From an uncultured Dorea sp. (GTDB lineage: Bacteria > Bacillota > Clostridia > Lachnospirales > Lachnospiraceae), in NCBI GenBank assembly GCA_910584615.1, contig CAJUAM010000023.1:1-55228 (forward strand): 55,228 bases of DNA, in the 5' to 3' direction. Position 1 is the stretch's first letter. Each line of letters begins with the position of its first letter. The translations under genes and the position numbers were made by a program. A model generated the notes under the pieces. It searched no databases. It saw nothing but the letters and a program-made list of their open reading frames with translations, and was not told the origin of the DNA. Below are positions 34,421 through 43,071 of the stretch, in pieces.

Positions 34421-35422
34421 ATGAGTAAAGACAAAGTAAAAGGAAACAATGCACTGGTCAATGCATTGAAAAAAAGTAATATGACCGCGATCGGCGCTGT
34501 ACTTGTATTGATGATCATCATTGCAAGCGTGGCGTCCCCGTACTTCCTTGATATATACAATCTGCAGGCACTGATCCGCGACCTTGCGTTTATCGGTATG
34601 ATCGGTATTGCGCAGTCATTGCTTCTGCTGATCGGGGAGCTGGATCTGTCTGTTGGAAAGATTGCTTCACTGTGTGGTATTCTTTCAGGTATCATGATGG
34701 TTAATAAGGGTTGGAATCCATGGCTGTCTGTACTTATCGGGTTAGCCCTTGGGCTGATCTTTGGATGTATCAATGGTCTGATCATTACACAGCTGCGTTT
34801 AAATTCTATGGTGGCAACTATCGGTATGCAGGGGGTTTACGGAGGTATCAATCTTGTGCTTACAAAAGGAAAAGCCATCACAGGAGTTCCGGAGGATATC
34901 TATTTTCTGGGAAAAGGAAATATAGGACCGGTGCCGATTCCGTTCATATTCTGTATCATTGTGCTCGTATTGGTACTTTTTATGGTAAAGAAGACGAAGA
35001 CAGGACGTTATATCTACGCAATCGGTAACAGCCGTGAGGCAGCGAAGATTCTGGGTATCAAGGTGAATAAGATCCGTGTCATGATCTATTCACTGGTGGG
35101 ACTGATCTCTTCACTGGCAGGTCTTTTATATGTGGCAAGGCTTGGTTCCGCGCAGACGGCAGTCGGTGAAAACTGGCCGATGAATTCTATCGCATCTTCT
35201 GTAATCGGAGGTGTATCTCTTACAGGAGGTATCGGTAATCCGGCAGGCGCTCTTATCGGAGCGGCGATCATCAGTATCATCCAGAATATGATCGTACTGT
35301 TTGGTGTAAATGTATACTGGCAGTCAGCAGTGTCTGGTGTGGTAGTAGTTATCGCAATTTCTTTCAGTTCTATTTCCGAAATCATGCGTGAGAGGAAGCA
35401 GAGAAAGATTAAGCTTAGCTGA
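34421..35422 (+). CDS. Sugar ABC transporter permease (RbsC-like)
   Basis: 333-residue inner-membrane permease of the BPD_transp_2 family with about eight to ten helices. Typical stretches are LIGELDLSVGKIASLCGI, LRLNSMVATIGMQGVYGGI, AIGNSREAAKILGIKVN (cytoplasmic coupling loop) and SVIGGVSLTGGIGNPAGALIG (shown here in part). Start at 34421 follows AGAGGAG; an ATG at 34400 has none. 22 bases separate it from the ATPase gene. Confidence 0.92.
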   Translation: MSKDKVKGNNALVNALKKSNMTAIGAVLVLMIIIASVASPYFLDIYNLQALIRDLAFIGMIGIAQSLLLLIGELDLSVGKIASLCGILSGIMMVNKGWNPWLSVLIGLALGLIFGCINGLIITQLRLNSMVATIGMQGVYGGINLVLTKGKAITGVPEDIYFLGKGNIGPVPIPFIFCIIVLVLVLFMVKKTKTGRYIYAIGNSREAAKILGIKVNKIRVMIYSLVGLISSLAGLLYVARLGSAQTAVGENWPMNSIASSVIGGVSLTGGIGNPAGALIGAAIISIIQNMIVLFGVNVYWQSAVSGVVVVIAISFSSISEIMRERKQRKIKLS

Positions 35423-35465
35423 TACAAGCCGATATTTATAATATGAGGATAAAGGAGGACGATTT

Positions 35466-36350
35466 ATGAAACTGGGACTTAACCTTTCATTTGCTGTAAA
35501 GCGGTGGATGAAGCCGGCACAGTTAGCTGCTATGTGTAAAAATGATTTTGGCATAGAGCATGTGCAGTTTACATGGGATCTCATTGATCCATGGTGGCCG
35601 GAAGAATTAAGAGATGTCATGGTAGCCGATTATAAAAGCGCTTTTGAAAAGGAAGGCGTAAAGATAGATGCTACTTTTGGCGGTCTTGCATCTTACTCGT
35701 TCGCTCATTTTCTTGCTCCTGCGAAAGAACAGAGAGAGGCGGCATTTATTTTCTTTAAAAGGGCGATAGATATGACGATAGATATGGGTGCAAAGGTCCT
35801 TGGATCTCCCGTCGGCGGTATGGATTATGACGATGCCAGAGATTCATCCCGCAGGGAAGAGCTTTATCAGGAGATGCTTGAGTATTTAAGAAAGCTTGCG
35901 GCCTACGGAAAAGAAAAAGGACTAAAGGAGATCCACATTGAAGCAACACCTCTGATCACAGAGTTTCCCCACAGTCCATCTGTGTGCTGTAAGATGATGA
36001 AGGATCTTGAAGGTTCAGCGATTCCCGTCAAGCTCTTAATAGACTGGGGCCATGCTTTGTTTAAACCGCTTTTAAAGGAAGAAGCTGACATAGAACTCTG
36101 GTTCAATGAGTGCGCGCCGTATATCGGTTCCATCCATTTGCAGCAGACAGACGGGAAATGGGACAGGCACTGGGATTTCACAAGAGAGGGGATCGTAACG
36201 CCTGAGCTTATCAAACGTGCTACAAAGAATGCAGGGCTTGAAGACATCGTGCAATATCTTGAAGTTGTGACTATTTTTGAAGACGACGATGATGCCGTAT
36301 ATGATTACATGAAAAAGACGATGGATTATCTGCATAAGGAACTGGATTAA
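35466..36350 (+). CDS. Sugar phosphate isomerase/epimerase (xylose isomerase-like TIM barrel)
   Basis: 294 residues of the AP-endonuclease-2-like TIM-barrel family. Probable metal ligands lie in the strand-end motifs IHIEATPL (Glu), LLIDWGHALF (Asp and His), IGSIHLQQTDG (His) and QYLEVVTIF (Glu). GAKVLGSPVGGMDYDD is another family-like stretch. It probably isomerises or epimerises a ketose or ketose phosphate from the importer. Relatives include tetrulose-phosphate and hydroxypyruvate-type isomerases; the substrate is not determinable. Start after AAAGGAGG; it is followed at 16 bases by the SIS gene. Confidence 0.82.
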   Translation: MKLGLNLSFAVKRWMKPAQLAAMCKNDFGIEHVQFTWDLIDPWWPEELRDVMVADYKSAFEKEGVKIDATFGGLASYSFAHFLAPAKEQREAAFIFFKRAIDMTIDMGAKVLGSPVGGMDYDDARDSSRREELYQEMLEYLRKLAAYGKEKGLKEIHIEATPLITEFPHSPSVCCKMMKDLEGSAIPVKLLIDWGHALFKPLLKEEADIELWFNECAPYIGSIHLQQTDGKWDRHWDFTREGIVTPELIKRATKNAGLEDIVQYLEVVTIFEDDDDAVYDYMKKTMDYLHKELD

Positions 36351-36366
36351 GGGAGGTGTTTCTTAG

Positions 36367-36930
36367 ATGGAATATAAAGAAATGTATGAAAAGATCTTAG
36401 ATGAGCACCGCAAAGTTTACGAGAGACTGGATCAGACGGGAATGAGAGAATTTATCGAGGAGATAAAGGCTCATGAGCGTATCTTTCTGATTGGAGTCGG
36501 ACGGGAAGGGATGGCTACACGGGCATTTGCCATGAGGCTTATGCATATGGGAAAGGAAATCCATTGGATCTGGGATGACACGACTCCGTCTATCTGTAAG
36601 GGCGATCTTGTGATCGCTACGCTGGGTGACGGCAGTATCGGTCATATCAACTATATTTGTGAGCGTGCCAGAGAAGCGGGCGGTATGATCTATGTGGTAA
36701 CCGGTTCACCCAGTGGGAATACGGCAAAAAATGTTGCGGATAAAGTTTTTTTTGTGCCGGCAGCAGTTTATCGGGGGAAAGATGATGTGGTCCCATCCTT
36801 CCAGCCTATGGGAAATCTGTTTGAGCAGTGCCTTCTGATAACCTTTGATATGATCGTTATGACTTTGGTTGACGAAACACCGGATTTAAGCTTTGAAAAA
36901 ATGTCAGAGAGACATAGAAACGTGGAATAA
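36367..36930 (+). CDS. SIS-domain sugar-phosphate isomerase (HxlB-like)
   Basis: 187-residue single SIS domain. RIFLIGVGREGMATRAFAMRL and the later LVIATLGDGSIGHIN line the phosphosugar site. VTGSPSGNTAKNVADKVFFVP and the C-terminal helix follow the 6-phospho-3-hexuloisomerase layout. No hexulose-6-phosphate synthase partner is nearby, so the formaldehyde-fixing pathway is unlikely; an aldose-ketose phosphate isomerase for the imported sugar is more plausible. Start after GGGAGG; 15 bases before the kinase gene. Confidence 0.85.
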   Translation: MEYKEMYEKILDEHRKVYERLDQTGMREFIEEIKAHERIFLIGVGREGMATRAFAMRLMHMGKEIHWIWDDTTPSICKGDLVIATLGDGSIGHINYICERAREAGGMIYVVTGSPSGNTAKNVADKVFFVPAAVYRGKDDVVPSFQPMGNLFEQCLLITFDMIVMTLVDETPDLSFEKMSERHRNVE

Positions 36931-36945
36931 GGAGGTATACTGACA

Positions 36946-38688
36946 ATGAAAAAAATATTGAACGCTGATGTATCAAATGTAGTAGAAGAGATGCTTGCAG
37001 GATATCTGTCAGCCTATAAAAAATACTATAAAAAAATCGGTGATTATAATGCGTTTAAGTATCGCGCCAGCAGGAAGGATAAGGTTGCTCTTGTGATCGG
37101 AGGCGGCAGCGGGCATGAGCCGTTGTTTTCCGGATACTGCGGAGCGGGTCTTGCAGATGCGGTTGCGTGCGGCAATATCTGTGCTTCGCCGAATCCAGAG
37201 CTTATATATGAGACTGCCAAGGCAGTGGATCAGGGCAAGGGAGTACTCTTTATCTACGGCTGCTATGCAGGCGACAATTTAAACTTTGACATGGCAGAAG
37301 AACTTTGTCAGGCAGACGGCATCAAGACAGCTCATGTGCGTGTATGGGATGATTTTGCGTCTGCGCCGAAGGAGCGGTATTACGATCGGAGAGGAATAGC
37401 CGGAGACGTATTTGTCATCAAGGTTGCAGGAGCAGCCTGCGATGCGGGACTGGAATTTGACGAAGTAGTTCGGATCGCAAAAAAGGCAAGAGATAATATC
37501 AACACTATTGGTCTTGCTACGTCTCCCGGAACATTGCCGGGAAATGATAAGCCGACTTTTGAGCTTGCGGAAGATGAGATGGAATTCGGTATGGGCCTTC
37601 ACGGAGAGCCGGGAATCGAGCGGACGAAGATGATGCCGGCAGATGATATGGTTGACCGTATGTACAGAGAGATTAAAGCGGAGATGGGATTCAAAGAGGG
37701 AGACAGACTGGCAGTGCTTGTAAATGGTCTTGGCTCCACACCTCTGTTAGAGCTTAATATTGTATACTATGATCTGCATAAACGTTTTGCGAAGGACGGA
37801 CTTATCATCCATGATGCAGAAGTCAAGACTTACTGTACCTGCATGGAGATGGGGGGATTTTCTATCACGATCTTAAAACTGGATGATGAGCTGATCAAGT
37901 ATCTGGATGCGCCATGTTATTCTCCGTATTATGCGAAGGGAGAACTTACAGGGGCGGTCTATCAGGTAGAAGATACGGTGGAAGAAGAGCCGGAGTTTGA
38001 TGAAAATGACGTAGAAGAGGCTGTTATCGTAAGGAGCAGGGAAGGCGAGCTTACAGAGCTTAACGTTGAGGATGCGCGGAATATGCTGATCTATATCGCG
38101 GATAAGATCATCGGAAAGAAACCATATCTCACAGAAGTGGACAGCGTGATCGGCGATGGAGACCACGGTATTGGAATGGCAGGCGGTATGCAGAAGGCAA
38201 AAAAGAAACTGATGAAGATGCAGGGCGAGGAAAACGTATATAAACTGTTTGAGACAGCGGGACAGGCGATGCTTATGTCCATGGGCGGCGCGTCCGGCGT
38301 GATCTTCGGAAGTCTTTACCTTGCGGGAGCTAAAGGGATGGATAAAAAGACGGCTCTTGAGGCAGCAGATCTGGCGGTTATGGAGAGGAAGAGCCTTGCG
38401 GCAATTAAAGAGCGCGGGAAAGCAGAAGTGGGCGATAAGACTATGGTCGATGCGCTGGATCCGGCGGTTGCGGCCCTTGAAGCAAATCAGGATAAAGGTC
38501 TTTTAGAGATGCTTAAAGCAGCGGAAGAAGCGGCAAGAGACGGAATGGAGAAGACAAAGGATTATATTGCTAAATTTGGAAGGGCCAAATCACTTATGGA
38601 CAGAGCGATAGGACATCAGGATGCAGGAGCAACATCCGTGTACTTTATCTTTCAAGGAATGCGGGAGTTTGTAGAGGATAAGATGTAA
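36946..38688 (+). CDS. Single-chain ATP-dependent dihydroxyacetone-type kinase (DhaK-DhaL fusion)
   Basis: 580 residues. Residues 1 to about 335 are a DhaK domain with VIGGGSGHEPLFSGYCGAG and ACGNICASPNPE. The histidine in MGLHGEPGIER would form the covalent hemiaminal with the keto substrate. From about residue 365 a DhaL ATP-binding domain follows with SVIGDGDHGIGMAGG (Mg-binding aspartates) and MGGASGVIFGSLY. Characterised single-chain relatives phosphorylate dihydroxyacetone or C4 ketoses such as erythrulose. It should commit the imported ketose, but which one is unknown. Start after AAGGAGG. Confidence 0.92.
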   Translation: MKKILNADVSNVVEEMLAGYLSAYKKYYKKIGDYNAFKYRASRKDKVALVIGGGSGHEPLFSGYCGAGLADAVACGNICASPNPELIYETAKAVDQGKGVLFIYGCYAGDNLNFDMAEELCQADGIKTAHVRVWDDFASAPKERYYDRRGIAGDVFVIKVAGAACDAGLEFDEVVRIAKKARDNINTIGLATSPGTLPGNDKPTFELAEDEMEFGMGLHGEPGIERTKMMPADDMVDRMYREIKAEMGFKEGDRLAVLVNGLGSTPLLELNIVYYDLHKRFAKDGLIIHDAEVKTYCTCMEMGGFSITILKLDDELIKYLDAPCYSPYYAKGELTGAVYQVEDTVEEEPEFDENDVEEAVIVRSREGELTELNVEDARNMLIYIADKIIGKKPYLTEVDSVIGDGDHGIGMAGGMQKAKKKLMKMQGEENVYKLFETAGQAMLMSMGGASGVIFGSLYLAGAKGMDKKTALEAADLAVMERKSLAAIKERGKAEVGDKTMVDALDPAVAALEANQDKGLLEMLKAAEEAARDGMEKTKDYIAKFGRAKSLMDRAIGHQDAGATSVYFIFQGMREFVEDKM

Positions 38689-38711
38689 AGGACAGAAGTG
38701 ACTTGGATCTG

Positions 38712-38737
38712 GGGACGGGGATTTGATTCGCCGTCCC
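38712..38737. other. Intergenic hairpin between the kinase and the oxidoreductase
   Basis: GGGACGG / CCGTCCC arms with a 12-base loop and no T-run; a likely mRNA processing or stability element. Confidence 0.45.
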
Positions 38738-38764
38738 TGATAGTATAAAGAAAGCAGGTGGATT

Positions 38765-39769
38765 ATGGGCAGGAAAGTAAACTGGGGCATTCTTGGATGT
38801 GCGAAGATCGCAGAAGTGCGCACGATTCCGGGACTTCTTAAAGCCTCTAATGCTGTGTTGTATGCAGTGGCCAGCAGAGGGATTGAAAAAGCAGAAAAAC
38901 TTAAAAATATGTACGGGGCGAAAGAAGCTTATGGAAGTTATGAAGAGCTTCTGGCAGATGAGAATGTGGAGGCAGTGTATATCCCGCTTCCGAATTCTAT
39001 GCATGCCCAGTGGGTAGAAAAGGCGGCTAAGGCTGGAAAGCATATTTTGTGCGAGAAGCCTCTGGCACTTACACAAGAGCAGGCAAAAGATATGTTCAGA
39101 ATATGTGAGGATAATCATGTGCTTTTGATGGAGGCTTTTGCGTTCCGTCATGCTCCCCTTGTGCAGAAAGTGAAAGAACTTATAGACAAGGGAGCTGTGG
39201 GGAAAGTCAAATACGTGGAGTCTCATCTGACAGACCTTCTTACGGATATGGGTAATATCCGGATGAAGAAGGAACTTGGAGGCGGAGCTTTTTATGATAT
39301 GGCATGTTATAATATCAGCACGATCAGCTATCTTCTAGACGGAAAAGAACCGGTCAGCGTCAAAGCGTCTGCAGAGATGAATGACCAGTGCGGTGTAGAT
39401 GTAAGTAATACGGCACTTTTTAAATATGAAGACGGGGTGCAGGCGGCAAGTTACTCTTCGCTGAACTCTTATGCGAGAGGATATTATGCGGTAGTAGGAG
39501 AGAAAGGACGGATTGAAGTGCCCTGCAATTTCAACTGCCGGAACATCTGCAAATTTACCCTGACTACAGACGGCCGTGTGGATAATGTTGAAGTTCTTGA
39601 TGAACAGAAGACAGAGTATACGGTAATGTGTCCGGACAATTATATGTTGGAGATAGAACAGTTTGGAAGATGTATTTTAGACGGAGAGAGACCATACGTG
39701 TCCAAGGAAGAGACCTTGTTAAATGCAGGGATCCTTGACAGGGCATTCAGAGCAGCCAAAGAGATATGA
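38765..39769 (+). CDS. Gfo/Idh/MocA-family oxidoreductase
   Basis: 334-residue NAD(P)-dependent sugar or polyol dehydrogenase-type protein. The N-terminal Rossmann fold has WGILGCAKIAEVRTIPG. Further on, AVYIPLPNSMHAQWVEKAAKAGKH (abbreviated here) leads to HILCEKPLALT, with the family EKP motif. GGGAFYDMACYNISTISYL carries the catalytic-domain helix with the expected Asp and Tyr. As last gene of the sugar locus it may oxidise or reduce the substrate before isomerisation. Start after AGCAGG. Confidence 0.87.
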   Translation: MGRKVNWGILGCAKIAEVRTIPGLLKASNAVLYAVASRGIEKAEKLKNMYGAKEAYGSYEELLADENVEAVYIPLPNSMHAQWVEKAAKAGKHILCEKPLALTQEQAKDMFRICEDNHVLLMEAFAFRHAPLVQKVKELIDKGAVGKVKYVESHLTDLLTDMGNIRMKKELGGGAFYDMACYNISTISYLLDGKEPVSVKASAEMNDQCGVDVSNTALFKYEDGVQAASYSSLNSYARGYYAVVGEKGRIEVPCNFNCRNICKFTLTTDGRVDNVEVLDEQKTEYTVMCPDNYMLEIEQFGRCILDGERPYVSKEETLLNAGILDRAFRAAKEI

Positions 39770-39797
39770 TGTACAGGTCGTATTTCCTTTGAAATAG

Positions 39798-39826
39798 TTT
39801 ACAAAATAAATTGAAACAAGTATGAT
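39798..39826 (+). promoter_or_regulatory. Promoter of the molybdenum cofactor genes
   Basis: TTTACA, 17-base spacer, TATGAT. Transcription would begin near 39833, leaving a leader of about 200 bases before the first gene. No Moco riboswitch elements were recognised in it. Confidence 0.6.
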
Positions 39827-39830
39827 GTAC

Positions 39831-39865
39831 AGATTAGAGTCATGCCGCAGGGCATGGCTCTATCT
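39831..39865 (+). other. Strong hairpin at the 5' end of the molybdenum-gene leader
   Basis: AGATTAGAG-CATGCC pairs with GGCATG-CTCTATCT around a four-base loop, with one G-T pair. It starts almost at the predicted transcription start. No T-run follows, so it is more likely a 5' stabilising or regulatory structure than a terminator. The rest of 39866-40038 shows no supported gene. Confidence 0.5.
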
Positions 39866-40038
39866 GTAAAGAGTGCTTTCCTCAAATATCTTTTCGTTCC
39901 TCTTGACATCTTCCCCAAAATCCAGCACAATAAAAATATTTCATTATTGAAAAAAGAACACATGAGAGGTCATATTATTGTGTTGATAGAGACAGTCAAA
40001 TATGATTCTGGAAAGATAATGGGAGGAAATGATATCTG

Positions 40039-41064
40039 ATGAAGGAAATAAAGACGACAGAGGCGGTCGGACAGGTACTCTGCCATGATATAACTCAGAT
40101 TATAAAAGGGGTCACGAAGGACGCTGTATTTCGAAAAGGGCATATCATCTGTAAAGATGATATCCCGGTGCTCCTTAGCATGGGAAAGGATTCTGTCTAT
40201 ATATGGGAAAAGGATGAGCGGATGCTCCATGAAAATGAGGCGGCGCAGATCCTTTATTCTTTGTGTGCCAATGAACATATGTATCCCTCAGAAGTGAAAG
40301 AAGGAAAGATAGAAGTGATCGCAGAATGCAGAGGTCTGCTGAAGGTAGACAAAAAGCGTCTTAATCTTATCAATGGAGCGGGTGAGATGATGATCGCGTC
40401 AAGGCACGGCAATTTTCCGGTCAAGGCAGGGGATACGATTGCCGGAACAAGGATCATCCCGCTTGTGATAGAAAAGGAGAAGATGGAGGCAGTGAAAAGT
40501 ATGTGTAAAGAAAAGCCTGTCTTTGAGCTGAAGCCTTTTTTACACAAAAAAGCAGGAATCGTGACAACAGGAAATGAAGTGTATTACGGACGGATACAAG
40601 ATACATTTACCCCGGTAGTCAGAGAAAAGCTGGCAGAATATGATGTGGAGATCATCGGACATGAAGTGAGCGACGATCATCATGAGAGGATCACCGGCTG
40701 TATTAAAAGGATGTTGTCTAAAGGAGCGGACCTGATACTCTGCACCGGAGGTATGAGCGTAGATCCGGATGACCGTACGCCTTTAGCTATTAAAAACACA
40801 GGTGCAGAGATTGTGACTTACGGAGTGCCTGTGTTGCCGGGAGCTATGTTTTTGCTGGCGTATTATGAGGGAGATATTCCGATTTTGGGACTTCCGGGAT
40901 GTGTGATGTATGCAAAAAGGACTGTATTTGATCTGGTGCTCCCACGGATACTGGCAGGGGAGAGATTAGATGCTAAGGAGCTTTCTATGATGGGAGAGGG
41001 CGGGCTGTGCCTGTCGTGTCCGGTGTGCACATTTCCAAACTGCGGCTTCGGAAAAGGGGCATAA
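40039..41064 (+). CDS. MoeA-like molybdopterin-binding protein with cysteine-rich tail
   Basis: 341 residues. The C-terminal half has the MoCF_biosynth (MogA/MoeA) core: KAGIVTTGNEVYYGRIQD, LILCTGGMSVDPDDRTP, and VLPGAMFLLAYYEGDIPILGLPG in conserved pieces. The N-terminal half is a reduced version of the MoeA N-domains. The tail has CLSCPVC and FPNCGFGKG, which could bind metal; this tail is typical of the clostridial version rather than classical MoeA. It probably takes part in molybdenum insertion or in sensing molybdopterin. Start after GGGAGGAAAT; moaA begins 3 bases after its stop. Confidence 0.85.
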   Translation: MKEIKTTEAVGQVLCHDITQIIKGVTKDAVFRKGHIICKDDIPVLLSMGKDSVYIWEKDERMLHENEAAQILYSLCANEHMYPSEVKEGKIEVIAECRGLLKVDKKRLNLINGAGEMMIASRHGNFPVKAGDTIAGTRIIPLVIEKEKMEAVKSMCKEKPVFELKPFLHKKAGIVTTGNEVYYGRIQDTFTPVVREKLAEYDVEIIGHEVSDDHHERITGCIKRMLSKGADLILCTGGMSVDPDDRTPLAIKNTGAEIVTYGVPVLPGAMFLLAYYEGDIPILGLPGCVMYAKRTVFDLVLPRILAGERLDAKELSMMGEGGLCLSCPVCTFPNCGFGKGA

Positions 41065-41067
41065 GCC

Positions 41068-42066
41068 ATGGAAAAGATGCAGGTTTTGACGGACAGTTTT
41101 GGAAGAAAGATAGATTATATGCGGATTTCCATCACGGATCGCTGCAATCTCAGATGTATCTACTGCATGCCGGAAGAAATCCCTCTTTTGCCGCCGGAAG
41201 AGATTCTTACTTATGATGAGATCATATCTGTCTGTCAGGCGGCGGTCTGCCTTGGTATCAGAAAGTTTAAGATCACCGGAGGGGAGCCGTTAGTAAGGAC
41301 TGGCTGTCCTGAACTTATCGGAAGGTTATATACAGTTTCAGGAGCAGAGCAGGTGACACTTACGACCAACGGGGTTCTTCTTGGAAAATATCTGGATGCA
41401 CTTCTTGAAAATGGCCTGAAAGCGGTGAATATAAGCCTTGATACGCTTAACGCAGATCTTTACAGGCAGATGACTCGATTTGGGGAACTGTCGACAGTGT
41501 TTGAAAATATAGAACGGGCGGTAAAGTCAGGACTCAGGGTAAAGATCAACAGTGTTCTTCAAAAAGGAGTCAATGACAAAGAGTGGGAAGCGCTGGCAGG
41601 ACTTGCGAAAGATAATAGGATAGATGTACGTTTTATTGAGATGATGCCTGTCGGTCATGGCAGGAAATATGCGGCAGTGAAGGGTGAAGAACTGCTTAAT
41701 TCCCTTAGGGACAGATATTCTTGTATAGAAAAAGACTCTTCAAAGCATGGCAACGGTCCGGCAGATTATTACCGGATTCCGGGTTTTGCGGGAAGTATTG
41801 GGTTTATCAGTGCGGTTCACGAAAAATTCTGTGATTCCTGCAACCGCATCCGCATGACGGCAAAGGGGGAGATAAAGCCATGCCTCTGCTATAGTGACAG
41901 CATAGATATGAAAGAAGTGTTAAGAAGTGCCGGTTCAGAAGATATACGGATAGAAAGGGCAGTAGAAGCGATCAGGGAGGCGGTGGATAGAAAGCCGCGG
42001 ATGCACTGTTTTGAAAGAAGAGAAAATATTTCGGAAAAGCGGCAGATGGTTTTGATAGGAGGATGA
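41068..42066 (+). CDS. moaA: GTP 3',8-cyclase MoaA
   Basis: Radical SAM enzyme for the first step of molybdopterin synthesis. 332 residues with the N-terminal cluster motif CNLRCIYC, KITGGEPLVR, and NISLDTLNADLY. The second Fe-S site lies in FCDSCNRIRMTAKGEIKPCL. The chain ends in a Gly-Gly dipeptide, as in canonical MoaA, where it is needed for catalysis. Its usual partner moaC is not in the window. Confidence 0.96.
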   Translation: MEKMQVLTDSFGRKIDYMRISITDRCNLRCIYCMPEEIPLLPPEEILTYDEIISVCQAAVCLGIRKFKITGGEPLVRTGCPELIGRLYTVSGAEQVTLTTNGVLLGKYLDALLENGLKAVNISLDTLNADLYRQMTRFGELSTVFENIERAVKSGLRVKINSVLQKGVNDKEWEALAGLAKDNRIDVRFIEMMPVGHGRKYAAVKGEELLNSLRDRYSCIEKDSSKHGNGPADYYRIPGFAGSIGFISAVHEKFCDSCNRIRMTAKGEIKPCLCYSDSIDMKEVLRSAGSEDIRIERAVEAIREAVDRKPRMHCFERRENISEKRQMVLIGG

Positions 42067-42072
42067 GCAAAG

Positions 42073-43035
42073 ATGGGGCCGGCAGGAATTTGTGACGAGG
42101 AATATGGGAAAGTAATTGCTGTTTGTACCAGCGAAAAGAAAGGAACGATAAAAGTGGAGGTTCCTTTTGCAAGGCTTATAAAGGACTGGGGAATCGAAGG
42201 AGATGCGCATGCGGGACAGTGGCACCGTCAGGTAAGTCTTCTTGCTCTGGAGCAGATAGAAGCGTTTCAAGACAGAGGAGCAAAAGCAGCTTACGGAGCA
42301 TTTGGCGAAAATATAGTTACAAAAGGATTCGTTTTAAGAGAACTTCCCGTGGGAACGAGGCTGGAGATCGGGCAGGCGGTGCTTGAACTGACTCAGATTG
42401 GTAAGGAATGCCATAGTCATTGCGCCATATACCAGACAATGGGAGAATGTATCATGCCAAGAGAGGGTGTATTTGCAAAGGTGATAAAGGGAGGGGAGAT
42501 ACGTCCGGGAGACAGGATACGGAGGATTCTTCCCGAAGCGAAAAGGCCGTTTACCGCGGCGGTAATCACCCTCAGTGACAAAGGCTATGCAGGAGAGCGG
42601 GAAGATAAGAGCGGACCGGAAGCTGTCAGGATGCTTAAAGAAGCGGGGTATGAGATGATAGAGACACTGCTTTTGCCAGACGGGAGAGAACAGCTTGAAA
42701 AAGAACTGATAAGACTTGCGGATATGCGCCAGGTTAATGTTATATTTACCACTGGGGGAACGGGATTTGCAGAGCGGGATATGACTCCGGAGGCGACAGA
42801 GGCAGTCTGTGACAGAATGGCTATGGGGATTGCCGATGGGATCCGCGTACATTCCCTGACGATCACAGACCGGGCGATGTTAAGCAGGGCAGTGTCGGGA
42901 ATCCGAAAGAAGACATTGATCGTGAATCTGCCCGGGAGTCCGAAAGCTGTGCGGGAGGGACTGGAATATATCCTTCCGTCACTTGACCATGGTCTTGGGA
43001 TCCTGAGAGGGACACAAGGAGAATGCGCAGGATAG
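42073..43035 (+). CDS. MOSC domain - MogA/MoaB fusion
   Basis: 320 residues. The first 150 or so are a MOSC domain: GIEGDAHAGQWHRQVSLL, GAFGENIVTKGF, and GKECHSHCAIY with the conserved cysteines. From about residue 155 a MogA/MoaB domain follows: AAVITLSDKGYAGERED, VIFTTGGTGFAERDMTPEA, and LIVNLPGSPKAVREGL. It should adenylylate molybdopterin for metal insertion. The MOSC part may handle sulfur or bind the cofactor. The fusion is known in Clostridia. It is 6 bases from moaA. Confidence 0.92.
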   Translation: MGPAGICDEEYGKVIAVCTSEKKGTIKVEVPFARLIKDWGIEGDAHAGQWHRQVSLLALEQIEAFQDRGAKAAYGAFGENIVTKGFVLRELPVGTRLEIGQAVLELTQIGKECHSHCAIYQTMGECIMPREGVFAKVIKGGEIRPGDRIRRILPEAKRPFTAAVITLSDKGYAGEREDKSGPEAVRMLKEAGYEMIETLLLPDGREQLEKELIRLADMRQVNVIFTTGGTGFAERDMTPEATEAVCDRMAMGIADGIRVHSLTITDRAMLSRAVSGIRKKTLIVNLPGSPKAVREGLEYILPSLDHGLGILRGTQGECAG

Positions 43036-43071
43036 AAAGCTGATAGAAAATAGAATTGGAGGAGGTCCTTT

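Noticed and set aside
36367..36930. Reading the SIS protein as HxlB of the ribulose monophosphate pathway
   Set aside because: No hexulose-6-phosphate synthase (HxlA) is present and the neighbours point to a kinase-based sugar pathway.
39866..40038. Search for a Moco or tungsten riboswitch before the MoeA-like gene
   Set aside because: Only a simple 5' hairpin was found; the conserved multi-stem Moco elements are not visible.
39842..40039. 65-codon frame in the leader of the molybdenum genes
   Set aside because: Starts inside a hairpin, lacks a ribosome site, and its composition looks non-coding.
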